NCBI GenBank assembly: GCA_007833815.1 | Contig: CP033464.1 | Location: forward strand, 3,032,001-3,096,000 | Direction: 5' to 3' | DNA: 64,000 nucleotides | DNA from: Brevibacillus laterosporus | GTDB lineage: Bacteria; Bacillota; Bacilli; Brevibacillales; Brevibacillaceae | Shown here: in pieces, positions 1 to 7,180 of the stretch | Numbering within the stretch: the first letter of the stretch is position 1 | Layout of the letters: each line of letters opens with the position of its first letter | Notes under the pieces: model-generated | What the model was told of the DNA's origin: nothing | Seen by the model: the letters and a program-made list of their open reading frames with translations, nothing else | Database searches by the model: none | Position numbers and translations under genes: made by a program

Positions 1-2
1 CG

Positions 3-389
3 ATCTTTAATGTAGTAGGTACGTTAGATGTGGGTAAAAAGTGGGCAACGGGGAGACAGCGGCCTAGTGAATCGTTGGGCCCCAACGGCAGTACGTACTT
101 TTTTCGAATCGAAGTTTCAAACCTAGAATTTACTCCAAGTTTGGTTACCGTCCGGATAAGGCTAAGACTTCGGTGGTCCAACATTCAGGGGACTGTAGCA
201 GAGTATGAACTACCGGTTATTTACAGTAATGGTACTTTCGTAACGACTGGATATGAGAGCGGGGGGTCCGTCAAGGTTAATACCTACACGAACCCCTCTG
301 AGATAACGCAAAAAGGCTTTGTTGTTGTTGTAACTAGCTCACAGAACGCGACAGAAATCTTAGAGGCTACTTGGCATGCGTTTGAATAA
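3..389 (+). CDS. Phage tail-end protein, C-terminal part (5' end outside window)
   Basis: The frame is open from base 3 through the GTG at 30, so the GTG is probably internal and this is the end of a longer protein. The visible 129 residues are beta-rich, with many alternating hydrophobic/Thr/Ser stretches and no catalytic motif. It lies directly upstream of a small accessory ORF, an XhlA-like protein, an endolysin and a holin, the usual order at the end of a Gram-positive siphophage or myophage tail operon. A receptor-binding or baseplate/fibre protein is therefore likely from context. I do not recognise a specific family. Confidence 0.6.
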   Translation: MFNVVGTLDVGKKWATGRQRPSESLGPNGSTYFFRIEVSNLEFTPSLVTVRIRLRLRWSNIQGTVAEYELPVIYSNGTFVTTGYESGGSVKVNTYTNPSEITQKGFVVVVTSSQNATEILEATWHAFE

Positions 390-400
390 GGAGGTATAAC

Positions 401-679
401 ATGAAACAAATTCCACGTAAAATATACTACGACAAGGGAACCGGCACTGTCTTGCTAGATACGGGCGAGAGTGTCGGTTCTGTTTTTGAAGAAACGGTAG
501 AGCAAGGACTCGAATCCTACTCCGTATTAATCGGACGCGCCCCCGAAACGGTCGGCTGCGTACGTCTTGAATACGGACAGTACTCCGAATATTTTGCACA
601 AGGGTACGCTTATCGGGTGAATGCGGAGACAGATAACGTTGAATGGGAAATCCCTCCAGTTGAGGAATCGGAGAATTAA
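401..679 (+). CDS. Small phage protein of the tail-lysis junction
   Basis: 92 residues, ATG preceded by a strong AAGGAGG, 11 bases after the preceding stop. The protein is acidic at its C-terminus (ending PPVEESEN) and has no membrane segment or signal peptide. Small proteins of this size often sit between tail fibre and lysis genes in Bacillales prophages. The function is unknown; only placement and an intact frame with good codon periodicity support it. Confidence 0.7.
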   Translation: MKQIPRKIYYDKGTGTVLLDTGESVGSVFEETVEQGLESYSVLIGRAPETVGCVRLEYGQYSEYFAQGYAYRVNAETDNVEWEIPPVEESEN

Positions 680-691
680 GGGAGGGCGCGC

Positions 692-955
692 ATGGGAGAA
701 CACGATACCGTATCTATTTTACAAGACGTCCGCGAGCGCATGGTCCGGGTAGAAGAAAAGGTCGACCACTTATCACGTGACCGTGAAAAGCTCGATCAAG
801 TGAGCGAAAAGGCACGGGATGCACTTGCGTTGGCCCAAGAAAACGCCCGTGACATTGCGGAAATCAAAGCGGACTCACGCCGAAGTTGGGGCGTGATCAT
901 CGGGATGGGAACGAGTTTTATCGGTTCCATCCTTTTTTATTTTCTTACGAAATGA
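692..955 (+). CDS. xhlA: XhlA-type hemolysin-like phage membrane protein
   Basis: 87 residues: a charged, coiled-coil-prone N-terminal two thirds (heptad pattern around VRVEEKVDHLSRDREKL) followed by one C-terminal transmembrane helix (about residues 67-85). This layout, size and position just before endolysin and holin match the XhlA family, which assists membrane disruption at host lysis. ATG follows GGGAGGG. It acts at the cytoplasmic membrane. Assignment is by architecture and context, not a catalytic motif. Confidence 0.75.
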   Translation: MGEHDTVSILQDVRERMVRVEEKVDHLSRDREKLDQVSEKARDALALAQENARDIAEIKADSRRSWGVIIGMGTSFIGSILFYFLTK

Positions 956-965
956 GGTCGGTAAC

Positions 966-1724
966 ATGACGAAGCAGGAACGGTTAATCTCGTTGATTTC
1001 ACCGCATGTAGTCGGGCGCTATCCGTGCGCGTCCGGCGTCATTGCGCAACTCATTCTCGAAGTCGGATGGGACCTACGTACGCCCCGCGATTTGGTAACG
1101 GGACGCGAATCGTATAATCTCGGCAATATCAAAGGAACGGGACCAGCCGGTAGCGTTACGATCTTGACCACGGAGTATTATTCGGCCACCGACGTAGCAA
1201 AGGCGAGGGCCAGCGGTGATCTGGTAAAGGTACTCGACGCGTCCGGCGCCAAGACGAAGGTGCAAGTAAAGGCGCGGTTCCGTGCGTACAACAATTACGG
1301 CGAGGCCATCGACGACCATTTCGCATTATTAAAGAATCCGCGCTACGTCAATGCGGGCGTATGGAAAGCGAAGACGCCGCGGGAGTTTGCAGAAGCGGTT
1401 AAGGGCGCGGGTTACGCAACCGATCCGAATTACGTTTCGTTGATTATGTCGATTGTAAACGGGAATCAGTTAACGCGGTTTGATAAGCCGGTCGCTCCGG
1501 CTGTACCCGTAAAGAAAATAGAGGAGGCGGTAGAATTGGCGTTGAAAGAATGGCAATTACAACTAGCGGATAAGTCGATCGATAGTCTCGCGGCAAAGTC
1601 GATGTTATCGGATGCGGCCGAGTGGAAGGAACGTTTACGGAAAGAACCGCAGAAAGTAATCGAGGATATGCCGTGGCTCGTCTTCGTACTGGCGGATCGA
1701 GTATCGGGTAAGGAGGGGGCGTAA
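966..1724 (+). CDS. Phage endolysin, glucosaminidase (GH73/FlgJ-like)
   Basis: 252 residues. The first 170 resemble mannosyl-glycoprotein endo-beta-N-acetylglucosaminidase domains: PCASGVIAQLILEVGW (around residue 20) with the likely catalytic Glu, then NLGNIKG, FRAYNNYGEAIDDHFALL and a C-terminal YATDPNYVSLIMSIV, all typical of FlgJ-type muramidase/glucosaminidase folds. The last 80 residues are charged helices and may mediate wall or partner binding. It would cut peptidoglycan during phage release. No signal peptide is present, as expected when a holin exports it; the holin gene starts one base after this stop. Confidence 0.85.
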   Translation: MTKQERLISLISPHVVGRYPCASGVIAQLILEVGWDLRTPRDLVTGRESYNLGNIKGTGPAGSVTILTTEYYSATDVAKARASGDLVKVLDASGAKTKVQVKARFRAYNNYGEAIDDHFALLKNPRYVNAGVWKAKTPREFAEAVKGAGYATDPNYVSLIMSIVNGNQLTRFDKPVAPAVPVKKIEEAVELALKEWQLQLADKSIDSLAAKSMLSDAAEWKERLRKEPQKVIEDMPWLVFVLADRVSGKEGA

Positions 1725-1725
1725 C

Positions 1726-1971
1726 ATGGAATTTACGTATGATATCGCGACATTGGCCGCAATCGTGGCGGCATTGACGGGAATAGCGAAGGGATTCGGA
1801 ATACCGACGAAGTATGCTCCGTTGGCTGCGATGGCGATTTCGGGCCTATTCGTGTTTCTACCGGATGGCGCGTTGAAGGCGAATCTATTGACTACGGTCG
1901 TGGTCGGGTTGACGGCGGCGGGTGCATATTCGTATGTGAAACCGGATAGTAATGAAGGAAAATCGAAATAG
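1726..1971 (+). CDS. Phage holin
   Basis: 81 residues with two or three hydrophobic segments (about 7-25, 30-48 and 52-70) and a short charged hydrophilic tail ending EGKSK. Small size, membrane topology and immediate linkage to the endolysin make it a holin, forming lesions in the cytoplasmic membrane that time lysis. ATG at 1726 has its Shine-Dalgarno AAGGAGGGGG inside the end of the endolysin gene, so the two are probably translationally coupled. It is the last gene of the late operon; a strong terminator follows. Confidence 0.8.
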   Translation: MEFTYDIATLAAIVAALTGIAKGFGIPTKYAPLAAMAISGLFVFLPDGALKANLLTTVVVGLTAAGAYSYVKPDSNEGKSK

Positions 1972-2047
1972 ACTCTAGTTCACGTTGCAGCAGACCTTCA
2001 AGGTGAGACCACGTATAGCTCTCACTAATACAATAGAAAGAATAACT

Positions 2048-2095
2048 GCCCATTTATTGGCCTAACGGCTGGTAGGTGGGCGTTATTTTTTTTTG
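2048..2095 (+). terminator. Rho-independent terminator of the phage late operon
   Basis: A 15-bp stem (2048-2062 with 2067-2081) closed by TAAC is followed by a run of T. Several pairs are G-U wobbles that work only in the plus-strand transcript, so it is oriented to end the tail/lysis operon. Confidence 0.85.
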
Positions 2096-2128
2096 TTTTA
2101 TAACAATATTTTCCCATTAATTTCTTGA

Positions 2129-2173
2129 TTGCATGTTCTCATACCGTTCGCGTATAATAAGAACAAACGTTCT
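2129..2173 (+). promoter_or_regulatory. LexA-controlled promoter (SOS box)
   Basis: TTGCAT (2129-2134) and TATAAT (2153-2158) are separated by 18 bp. Immediately downstream AGAACAAACGTTCT (2160-2173) contains GAAC-N4-GTTC, the core of the Gram-positive LexA (DinR) box, positioned over the likely transcription start. It should make the two following ORFs SOS-inducible. YolD-like genes are commonly paired with Y-family polymerases in the Bacillus SOS regulon, which fits. Confidence 0.7.
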
Positions 2174-2199
2174 ATATAAAACAGAAGGCGGCGGTCTCT

Positions 2200-2501
2200 A
2201 TGCTAGACTTGTTTGTCGAGAAGGTAACCCCTATCTCGCGTATTCAACCAGATGATGCGCAGTATATCATACAAGAATCAATACTCAACACCAAGACCAT
2301 TACTGGTTATATGGTCCGATCAAACAGGAACTCTGGATCGCGACTAAGGATTACGAACAAATCAAGCTATTGACGGACTGGAACTCGATCATAATCCGCG
2401 TCGATCAAATCGTTGACATCGTTGTATCACCTAACCTAGACTTGATAGATTGGCTATGGACGGAGGACGAGTTCTACTATGGAAAAACGAACAAAGCTTA
2501 A
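2200..2501 (+). pseudogene. Frameshifted small phage/SOS protein upstream of YolD-like gene
   Basis: Reading from ATG 2200 gives 57 residues to a TGA at 2371, but similar-quality coding continues in another frame to TAA 2499. The joined product would read ...NTK-DHYWLYGPIKQELW..., so loss of one base near 2294-2297 explains the break. The restored protein is about 100 residues, acidic, ending in DEFYYGKTNKA, and its end overlaps the start of the YolD-like gene, as expected for coupled translation. I do not recognise the family. A sequencing indel is an alternative to a true mutation. Confidence 0.6.
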
Positions 2502-2829
2502 CGACCTATTCGGCTCCATGCGTCTGGTACTGCCGGAGCATCGCGAATGGTACCTTAAACACCGAAGGGAATTATCGTTGTTGCCGAAGCCAGACCTCGA
2601 TCACGACGAGATCATGGCGATCAATTATAAATTGACGGATAGTAAACGTTATTCATTCGAGTTAACCGTTACATACTGGCGTAGAGTGTCCGAAAATGGG
2701 GGCGAGTTTCAAACGGTGAAGGGCGTTGCTAAGGCGTTCGATACCGTTATGAAACAGGTTAGAATCGAGGAGGAAAACGGTGAATGGACGTGGTTGGATT
2801 TCGGGAATATTGCGTCCGTTACCGATTAG
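2479..2829 (+). CDS. YolD-like protein
   Basis: 116 residues with the YolD-like layout: an early basic segment, LPEHREW near residue 18, then a beta-rich C-terminal half (YSFELTVTYWRR, VRIEEENGEWTWLDFGNIASV) typical of the family. YolD-like proteins are often encoded next to UvrX-type error-prone polymerases and predicted to act like a UmuD-type partner; no polymerase gene lies here. It overlaps the preceding frameshifted ORF by 23 bases and lies downstream of a LexA box. A terminator follows at 2839. Confidence 0.7.
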   Translation: MEKRTKLNDLFGSMRLVLPEHREWYLKHRRELSLLPKPDLDHDEIMAINYKLTDSKRYSFELTVTYWRRVSENGGEFQTVKGVAKAFDTVMKQVRIEEENGEWTWLDFGNIASVTD

Positions 2830-2838
2830 AATAGGAGA

Positions 2839-2885
2839 AGACCCGACAGCAGAGTCAATCCGCCATCGGGTCTCTTTATTTTTTA
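2839..2885 (+). terminator. Terminator after YolD-like gene
   Basis: An 8-bp stem AGACCCGA (2839-2846) / TCGGGTCT (2866-2873) is followed by CTTTATTTTTT. No T-run exists on the minus-strand side, so it does not serve the integrase. Confidence 0.7.
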
Positions 2886-2897
2886 GGGGAAAGATTA

Positions 2898-3881
2898 CTA
2901 CTTGAGCATCACACTACCACGTTTTCTCTGAGTTCCCTTGTCTAATAAGGAAGTTACTGGGCTGGCTACTTCATGGTACTCTGAGAGGTCCTTCTTAGCG
3001 TATCGAACATATTGTTCCGTCATAGTAAGGGACGTGTGTCCTAGTATGCGCATAAGTGCGATGGGCTCGCCGTGTTGTCGAAGGAACTTAACCGCAAAGA
3101 AATGACGAAACGTATGGGGCGACACCCTTACGCCCTTTATCCCAACTTTCTTAGCGTATTTCTTTAGCATCTTTGAAAATGTATCAGCGAAGTATCTTTC
3201 GCCAAATTGAGTGAGCCAAAGATAATCATCTGGTTGCACATTCATGTAATTAATTAGTTTCTCGATCTCTTTTACTGTAATTGATGAGATAGGGATAGTC
3301 CTTGCTGTTTTCGTTTTAGATGTTTCGGCTCGAATTGTGATTTGTCTTAATCTGATATCCACGTCGGATATTTTTAAGTTTGTTAACTCACCGATACGGC
3401 ATCCAGTATCACAAAGGACCAATATCATAACGTAGTCTCTCAAGCCCGTGTATATACGTTTATTTGGTGCTTCAAGTAATTTTAATACGTCCTCGTCTTT
3501 GAAGATTTCAAAAGTTTCCTTTTCCTGTGTTTGATACTTAATGTTGTTCATAGGTGAAGTTGAGATAACTCTCTCATTGACTAAATGGTTGAAGAATACT
3601 CGAAGATTACGTATATTATTATTCACAGTTCGAGCGGATAGCCCTTTCTTTCCGGTTGGGCTCATAGGATGGTCGTCCCATTTTTCCTTTTCGCATGTTA
3701 AGTAGGCTATATATTCGCGTATAATGTCAGGGGTGAATTTTGTGTATTCCCGTTTCTCTGCCCATTTCCTAAACTGCGCTAGGCACTGTGAGTATATCTC
3801 AATAGTTTTAGGTGAGCGGCGTTCCATCTTTTTAACTGCGAGAAATTCATCAATCAGCTTACCAAAATTAAGTTCTTTCAT
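2898..3881 (-). CDS. int: Phage tyrosine recombinase/integrase
   Basis: From ATG 3881 the protein has 327 residues: an N-terminal SAM-like core-binding domain (about 10-110) and a C-terminal catalytic domain. The tetrad and nucleophile are visible: Arg162 in CDTGCRIGEL, His256 and Arg259 in HTFRHFF, His282 in ILGHTS and Tyr291 in QYVRYA. It should integrate and excise the prophage by strand exchange at att sites. The frame is open upstream to TTG 3995, but those residues are unlike integrases; ATG 3956-region (M26) behind GGAAAGG is another possible start. Attachment sites cannot be identified from this window alone. Confidence 0.88.
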   Translation of the reverse strand: MKELNFGKLIDEFLAVKKMERRSPKTIEIYSQCLAQFRKWAEKREYTKFTPDIIREYIAYLTCEKEKWDDHPMSPTGKKGLSARTVNNNIRNLRVFFNHLVNERVISTSPMNNIKYQTQEKETFEIFKDEDVLKLLEAPNKRIYTGLRDYVMILVLCDTGCRIGELTNLKISDVDIRLRQITIRAETSKTKTARTIPISSITVKEIEKLINYMNVQPDDYLWLTQFGERYFADTFSKMLKKYAKKVGIKGVRVSPHTFRHFFAVKFLRQHGEPIALMRILGHTSLTMTEQYVRYAKKDLSEYHEVASPVTSLLDKGTQRKRGSVMLK

Positions 3882-4065
3882 AGGTTCAGTACGGGACAAA
3901 AAGTTAAATTTAGCGGCCATAAACGGATCAAACCTTTCCAATAAATTTTGTCGACACGTTCCGATAAAGCAAACGCATAGTTTATTGGAGTGCAAAACTT
4001 ACGCACCTGTTCACGCCTGATTTGACGGGCTTTTTAGACGAAGGCAAAACCAACGAATAGTGAGT

Positions 4066-4233
4066 TCATCGCAATGGTTGCGGATAAGCTGAGGCTTGAG
4101 CATAAGGCGTCATAATCTCAGTATTGGCGCCATTCTTGCGTAAATCTACCCGGAAAATTCTCGTAAGTTTAGCTTGTGGTTCGGTCGAGATTCCAATAAA
4201 TTTTTTATCGTCATTGCGATAAAGTTGGTCTTT
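4066..4233 (-). pseudogene. Small phage ORF remnant upstream of integrase
   Basis: On the minus strand a good Shine-Dalgarno (CGGAGGTGAAAAG) precedes about 55 codons reading DQLYRNDDKKFIGISTEP..., with balanced coding-like composition, but no start codon exists in that frame; the frame with the GTG ends after 8 codons. A single indel just after the start would restore a small protein beginning MKRPTL. I do not recognise it. The remaining sequence between 3,882 and 4,377 shows no other convincing gene; the int promoter and an att site should lie in or near it. Confidence 0.35.
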
Positions 4234-4377
4234 TCACCTCCGTATTTTTACGTAGGTAGTCGGAAAGATCGATTGATCCAAAGTGTACCCGAATATTTAT
4301 TGTGAATCAACTTTAACTGGAAGATAAGTCAGAAAAATAGTAGAGTACCTTCACGGATAAACTCACGTGTAAAATTA

Positions 4378-4407
4378 CGCTAGTCCTTCGGGGCTGGCGT
4401 TTTTTTT
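4378..4407 (+). terminator. Terminator with UUCG tetraloop
   Basis: A 9-bp stem 4378-4386 / 4391-4399 closes on a C-UUCG-G tetraloop and is followed by TTTTTTTT. It reads on the plus strand, but no intact plus-strand gene precedes it, so the gene it served has been lost or degraded. Confidence 0.8.
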
Positions 4408-4464
4408 CATAAGTTCGCAATTTCTTGGAAAGGTTTTCCTTTTATTGGGAGGGAGGTGAATTAT

Positions 4465-4518
4465 ATGAACGTAGGAGAGCACGGAAACCCAACGTTTGGG
4501 CCAGTCGAAGGTAATTAG
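4465..4518 (+). CDS. Micro-ORF, 17 residues, possible relative of the 8-kb array
   Basis: ATG 4465 follows GGGAGGGAGGTGAATTAT, a near-ideal ribosome binding site, and encodes MNVGEHGNPTFGPVEGN. The HG..P..x.GP pattern resembles the first member of the micro-ORF array at 8,067 (HGTDPNWDSGP). The strong binding site on so short an ORF is the main support. No function is known. Confidence 0.4.
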   Translation: MNVGEHGNPTFGPVEGN

Positions 4519-4628
4519 CATTTAAGGATCGGATTTTATCATTAAAATTAGGAGGATGGCGGCCACTATTAGATAAGAAATAGTAAAATAGAAAACTTGC
4601 AACGCGACCCAATATATACAATTACATA

Positions 4629-4930
4629 GGGACACGTGCCAAAGGTTATTCGAAGAAGAAAGGGGAACAATGTGCATACTCGCAGGGACATGGCGCCGTC
4701 TCACACCCGCCACAAATTTGCGATTACTTAACGCTTGGTCACGTAAATAAAACGAAAACGGATGTAGTACGATGACACATGTCCGTTATGTATTGAACGC
4801 GGCAAGACGTGGGAGGGCGACGATCCGCGCTGTGCTTTCGAATCCAACGTATTTTCGACCGGAAATTGGAACTGCACCACTACAACGAATTACAGGCATA
4901 TCGGAAACTCAGTGAGTCTAATAGTGGTAA
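4629..4930 (+). pseudogene. Broken phage proteins incl. CPLC...NWNC family
   Basis: A 48-codon segment (4629-4772) is open without a start and ends at TGA 4773. In the next frame 4771-4875 reads DDTCPLCIERGKTWEGDDP, then CAFESNVFSTGNWNCTT, which I recognise as a small conserved phage protein family with paired Cys and WxGDDPxCAF / NWNC motifs. After NWNCTT the frame must shift again (near 4880) to reach a helical tail (ELQAYRKLSE). No start codon is present. Several indels therefore inactivate this stretch. 4,519-4,628 shows nothing convincing. Confidence 0.5.
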
Positions 4931-5005
4931 AAGCGTTAGCGTGGATGATCCTTCTGTACTTTGAATCAGGTAAGCTACAGATGGCGATTTAACACGCTGC
5001 TCAAT

Positions 5006-5134
5006 ATGTTAAATTCATTCTTTTTTACAATCATTGCCTTTCTGGGTATCCTTTTCTTGATTTCCTGGGAACACAACTCTCTCCCATTTAGTAAGGAAAT
5101 AGCAAGAAAAAACAAAGAGGCCAATGCTCGCTAA
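5006..5134 (+). CDS. Possible small membrane protein
   Basis: 42 codons from ATG 5006: one strong hydrophobic helix (FFFTIIAFLGILFLISW) followed by a charged tail ending KNKEANAR. There is no clear Shine-Dalgarno, so it may be a fragment or chance ORF in decayed phage sequence. Between 5,135 and 5,468 the best open stretch is GTG 5273 to TAG 5434 (53 codons, Lys/Arg-rich), also without a convincing binding site. Confidence 0.25.
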   Translation: MLNSFFFTIIAFLGILFLISWEHNSLPFSKEIARKNKEANAR

Positions 5135-5468
5135 CACAGTTATCAATGCGGTCATATATATCCCTACCTCACCTAAACTATTATTTTTGCTTACGATATT
5201 TATTACGTCCGATAACTGGAAAAGTTCCAGAAATGTACAATACCTAAACTCAATGGAACATAGAGAGATTGAGTGCGGAAAGAATCAGCGAAACGTCTTC
5301 GTAAGGCACAACGTAAGAAAACGAAATGTTCAATAGGGCCACGCTCCTTTACGCCGAATTATAACGGGTGGAGTTGGGACAAAAAAGGAAGGTCAGACGG
5401 AGGGGATTTTGGAAAAAAAGAGGCCGTTTCCTAGGGGGAAATAACCTTTTGACAAAATATTATGATAG

Positions 5469-5672
5469 TTAATCAGAAAATATCTTCTTACGTTTAATAC
5501 CCACAAATATTCCTACTACTCCAACTAAGCCGTACAAAGCAATCACGATATGGAAGGATGATACTGGTTCCGTTAAAAGGCGAAAACTCCATAAATGCCA
5601 TCGGAAAATATAATTAACCCTCAGATCAATAGGATAATTAGTCTCATTTTTGTTTTCATCATGTGAACACAT
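5469..5672 (-). CDS. Possible single-span membrane protein
   Basis: 67 residues on the minus strand with a hydrophilic N-terminal part and a C-terminal transmembrane helix (IVIALYGLVGVVGIFVGI) followed by KRKK, a plausible positive-inside end. A TACAAT box lies just upstream of the ATG but there is no Shine-Dalgarno. A second ATG 14 bases downstream in another frame begins MKTKMRLIILLI, so a frameshift from a different small protein is also possible. Unknown function. Confidence 0.3.
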   Translation of the reverse strand: MCSHDENKNETNYPIDLRVNYIFRWHLWSFRLLTEPVSSFHIVIALYGLVGVVGIFVGIKRKKIFSD

Positions 5673-5708
5673 CAGAATGATTGTATCACATTTGAAGAGA
5701 AGGAGAAC

Positions 5709-5790
5709 GTGAAATAACCGACCGACAAATAATTGACGCGAAAGTGGCGGAGTGCTTGGGATGGGAATCGTCGAGTATCTAAATTAAGGG
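5709..5790 (+). pseudogene. Fragment of small phage protein (DRQIIDAKVAECLGWE)
   Basis: AAGGAGAAC precedes GTG 5709, which stops after two codons; a one-base shift then reads ITDRQIIDAKVAECLGWE, resembling the N-terminus of small phage proteins that begin with a similar 'D..I...VAE..GW' pattern (often annotated as phage ABA-sandwich proteins). The frame ends soon after. It appears to be a frameshifted, truncated copy. Confidence 0.4.
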
Positions 5791-5809
5791 GGAATGTAGC
5801 GGGATGATA

Positions 5810-6154
5810 ATGGACAGATGTGTTTGCCATTACGAAAGTGAACCGCCTTACCCGTACTGAAAACGCGCCCATGAAAGCCTAATCGCTTGGCTCGAGCGTC
5901 GACTAGCGTATGCCGACTGTTATACTCTTCCGATTTATGTACGACAATTCAATCAGATGTGGGCGGAAGTGACCAAGCGGTTTATTGATGGATGCTTCCG
6001 TGAGTACAAGCCAACGCGACAGTACCCAACGTTGACCTTTACGTTTATGTATACGTACATGAGGGCGCCGGTGCTGGCGAGAGTGTTACGTGACGAGAAA
6101 CGAGTATATGCGGATAACTCACAGAGTAATGAAGAGCTTACGGAGTGGTGGTAA
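5810..6154 (+). pseudogene. Phage-type protein interrupted by an in-frame TGA
   Basis: From ATG 5810 the frame has a TGA at 5858-5860 (codon 17) and then stays open in the same frame to TAA 6152, giving a 114-codon product with one internal stop. The downstream part (HESLIAWLERRLAYADCYTLPIY...) has good coding character on both sides of the only later ATG (5957), so the TGA looks like a nonsense change, most simply from TGG. Family unknown. An initiation downstream of the stop could still make a shorter protein. Confidence 0.45.
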
Positions 6155-6182
6155 TTAAAAAGCCCGCCTTCTGGCGGACTGC
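6150..6182 (-). terminator. Terminator of the secreted Ig-like gene
   Basis: On the minus strand GTCCGCC-AGAA-GGCGGGC (6179 to 6162) is followed by TTTTTAATT. One U-G pair forms only in the minus-strand transcript. It lies just beyond the stop of the minus-strand gene ending at 6193. Confidence 0.75.
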
Positions 6183-6192
6183 TGACTAGTTA

Positions 6193-6594
6193 CTATTTTT
6201 TTGGATAAATATCGAACCAGAATTCTTTTGTAATTCCTCCGTATTTAAACTCAAAATAACCCTCGCCTGATCTGTATGGTTCTATCCATGCATATTTTGA
6301 GCCCGGTTGTTTGTCATAATAAGCACCACCACTCTTGCCTATAGTTACGTCATTTGAAACCCATTTCGTTGTCCCATCTGAGAAATGTGCTTGTATGTAG
6401 ATATCAGTGCGGTCTCCATAATAAACCTTGCGCTCACCAAGCTCAACAACCAACTCTGTTACCTGAGCTTGATCTGCTTGTACCTTACTTTCTAACTGAA
6501 CTGTTGATGGGCTAGCTTCTGCGGCAAATACTGAAGGTGATGCTACTACACAAAGAGTTAAAACGGCAATAGTAGAGAGTAATGATTTCTTCAA
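6193..6594 (-). CDS. Secreted Ig-like domain protein
   Basis: I favour TTG 6594 as start because GGAAGG lies 10 bases upstream; it gives 133 residues that begin directly with a signal peptide (LKKSLLSTIAVLTLCVVA, cleavage about SVFAA-EAS). The mature part is a single beta-sandwich: VELGERKVYYGDRTDIYIQA, FSDGTTKWVSNDVT and a closing FEFKYGGITKEFWFDIYP resemble bacterial Ig-like (BIG2-type) folds. It would be exported, possibly wall-associated. It is intact and AT-rich between decayed phage genes and has its own terminator and AT-rich upstream region, so it may be a late-acquired cargo gene. Confidence 0.65.
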   Translation of the reverse strand: MKKSLLSTIAVLTLCVVASPSVFAAEASPSTVQLESKVQADQAQVTELVVELGERKVYYGDRTDIYIQAHFSDGTTKWVSNDVTIGKSGGAYYDKQPGSKYAWIEPYRSGEGYFEFKYGGITKEFWFDIYPKK

Positions 6595-6690
6595 AATATC
6601 CAACCCTTCCATAATTATACTTTTACAAGTGAAGATTACCATACTTTTTACATTAATTCAAAATTTTTATATATTTTTAAATAATTAGAG

Positions 6691-7180
6691 GTGATCGCCG
6701 AGTCTACTCGGCGGAAGGGGTTTCGCCAACGCTCACGACAATGGGCGGTGGGCACCGTGAACCCAACGGACGGAACCAGTATCAGTTATTGTTTGGATGC
6801 TAATTACGCTAAAGGCACGTCGCCGGGAGAAGTAGGGAAGGGACGTCGCACGCATGTAATGGAGGAAGCCCGCCCTGTTCTTACGCCTGATCGCGGAGAG
6901 AAGGGGCAGAACGGGCGCCGGCGTTCACACTAACGGCACAGGATCGGTACGGCGTAGCTCTCGGCTCATACCCGGGTTACCGAATACGTAAGCTAACGCC
7001 CCTCGAATGCTTCCGTTTACAGGGCTTCCCAGACACTTATTATCACGCGTTAAAGTCCATAGGTATCAGAGCGACTCGCAACTCTACAAAATGGCGGGCA
7101 ATGCCGTAACTGTCAACGTAATAAGCACGATAGGTAGGCGTTTATTACCGTATCTTAGTGCAGAAATAAAGGAGGCGAGT
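6691..7180 (+). pseudogene. DNA (cytosine-5) methyltransferase, C-terminal half, multiply frameshifted
   Basis: Four pieces in shifting frames together match the C-terminal half of phage-type m5C methyltransferases: RRVYSAEGVSPTLTTMGGG (from 6696), DANYAKGTSPGEVGKGRRTHV and RPVLTPDR (6790-6915), FTLTAQDRYGVAL and IRKLTPLECFRLQGFPDTYY (6924-7040), and QLYKMAGNAVTVNVISTIG (7079-7135). The last two are conserved motifs IX and X. At least three frame changes are needed, and the catalytic PC motif region is absent, so it is dead. The left edge near 6690 abuts AT-rich sequence and looks like a breakpoint. Confidence 0.8.

Noticed and set aside
2898-3995. Integrase start at TTG 3995 (365 residues)
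   Set aside because: The extra N-terminus is Cys-rich and unlike integrases; no binding site precedes it. ATG 3881 (or the ATG 39 bases further upstream) fits the domain start.
5124-5336. 70-codon ORF in the decayed phage region
   Set aside because: No binding site and no recognisable pattern; a Lys-rich segment in another frame looks more coding-like.
6691-6933. An 80-codon ORF as an independent gene
   Set aside because: Its residues are the middle section of the frameshifted cytosine methyltransferase; the first codons lie in a non-matching frame.
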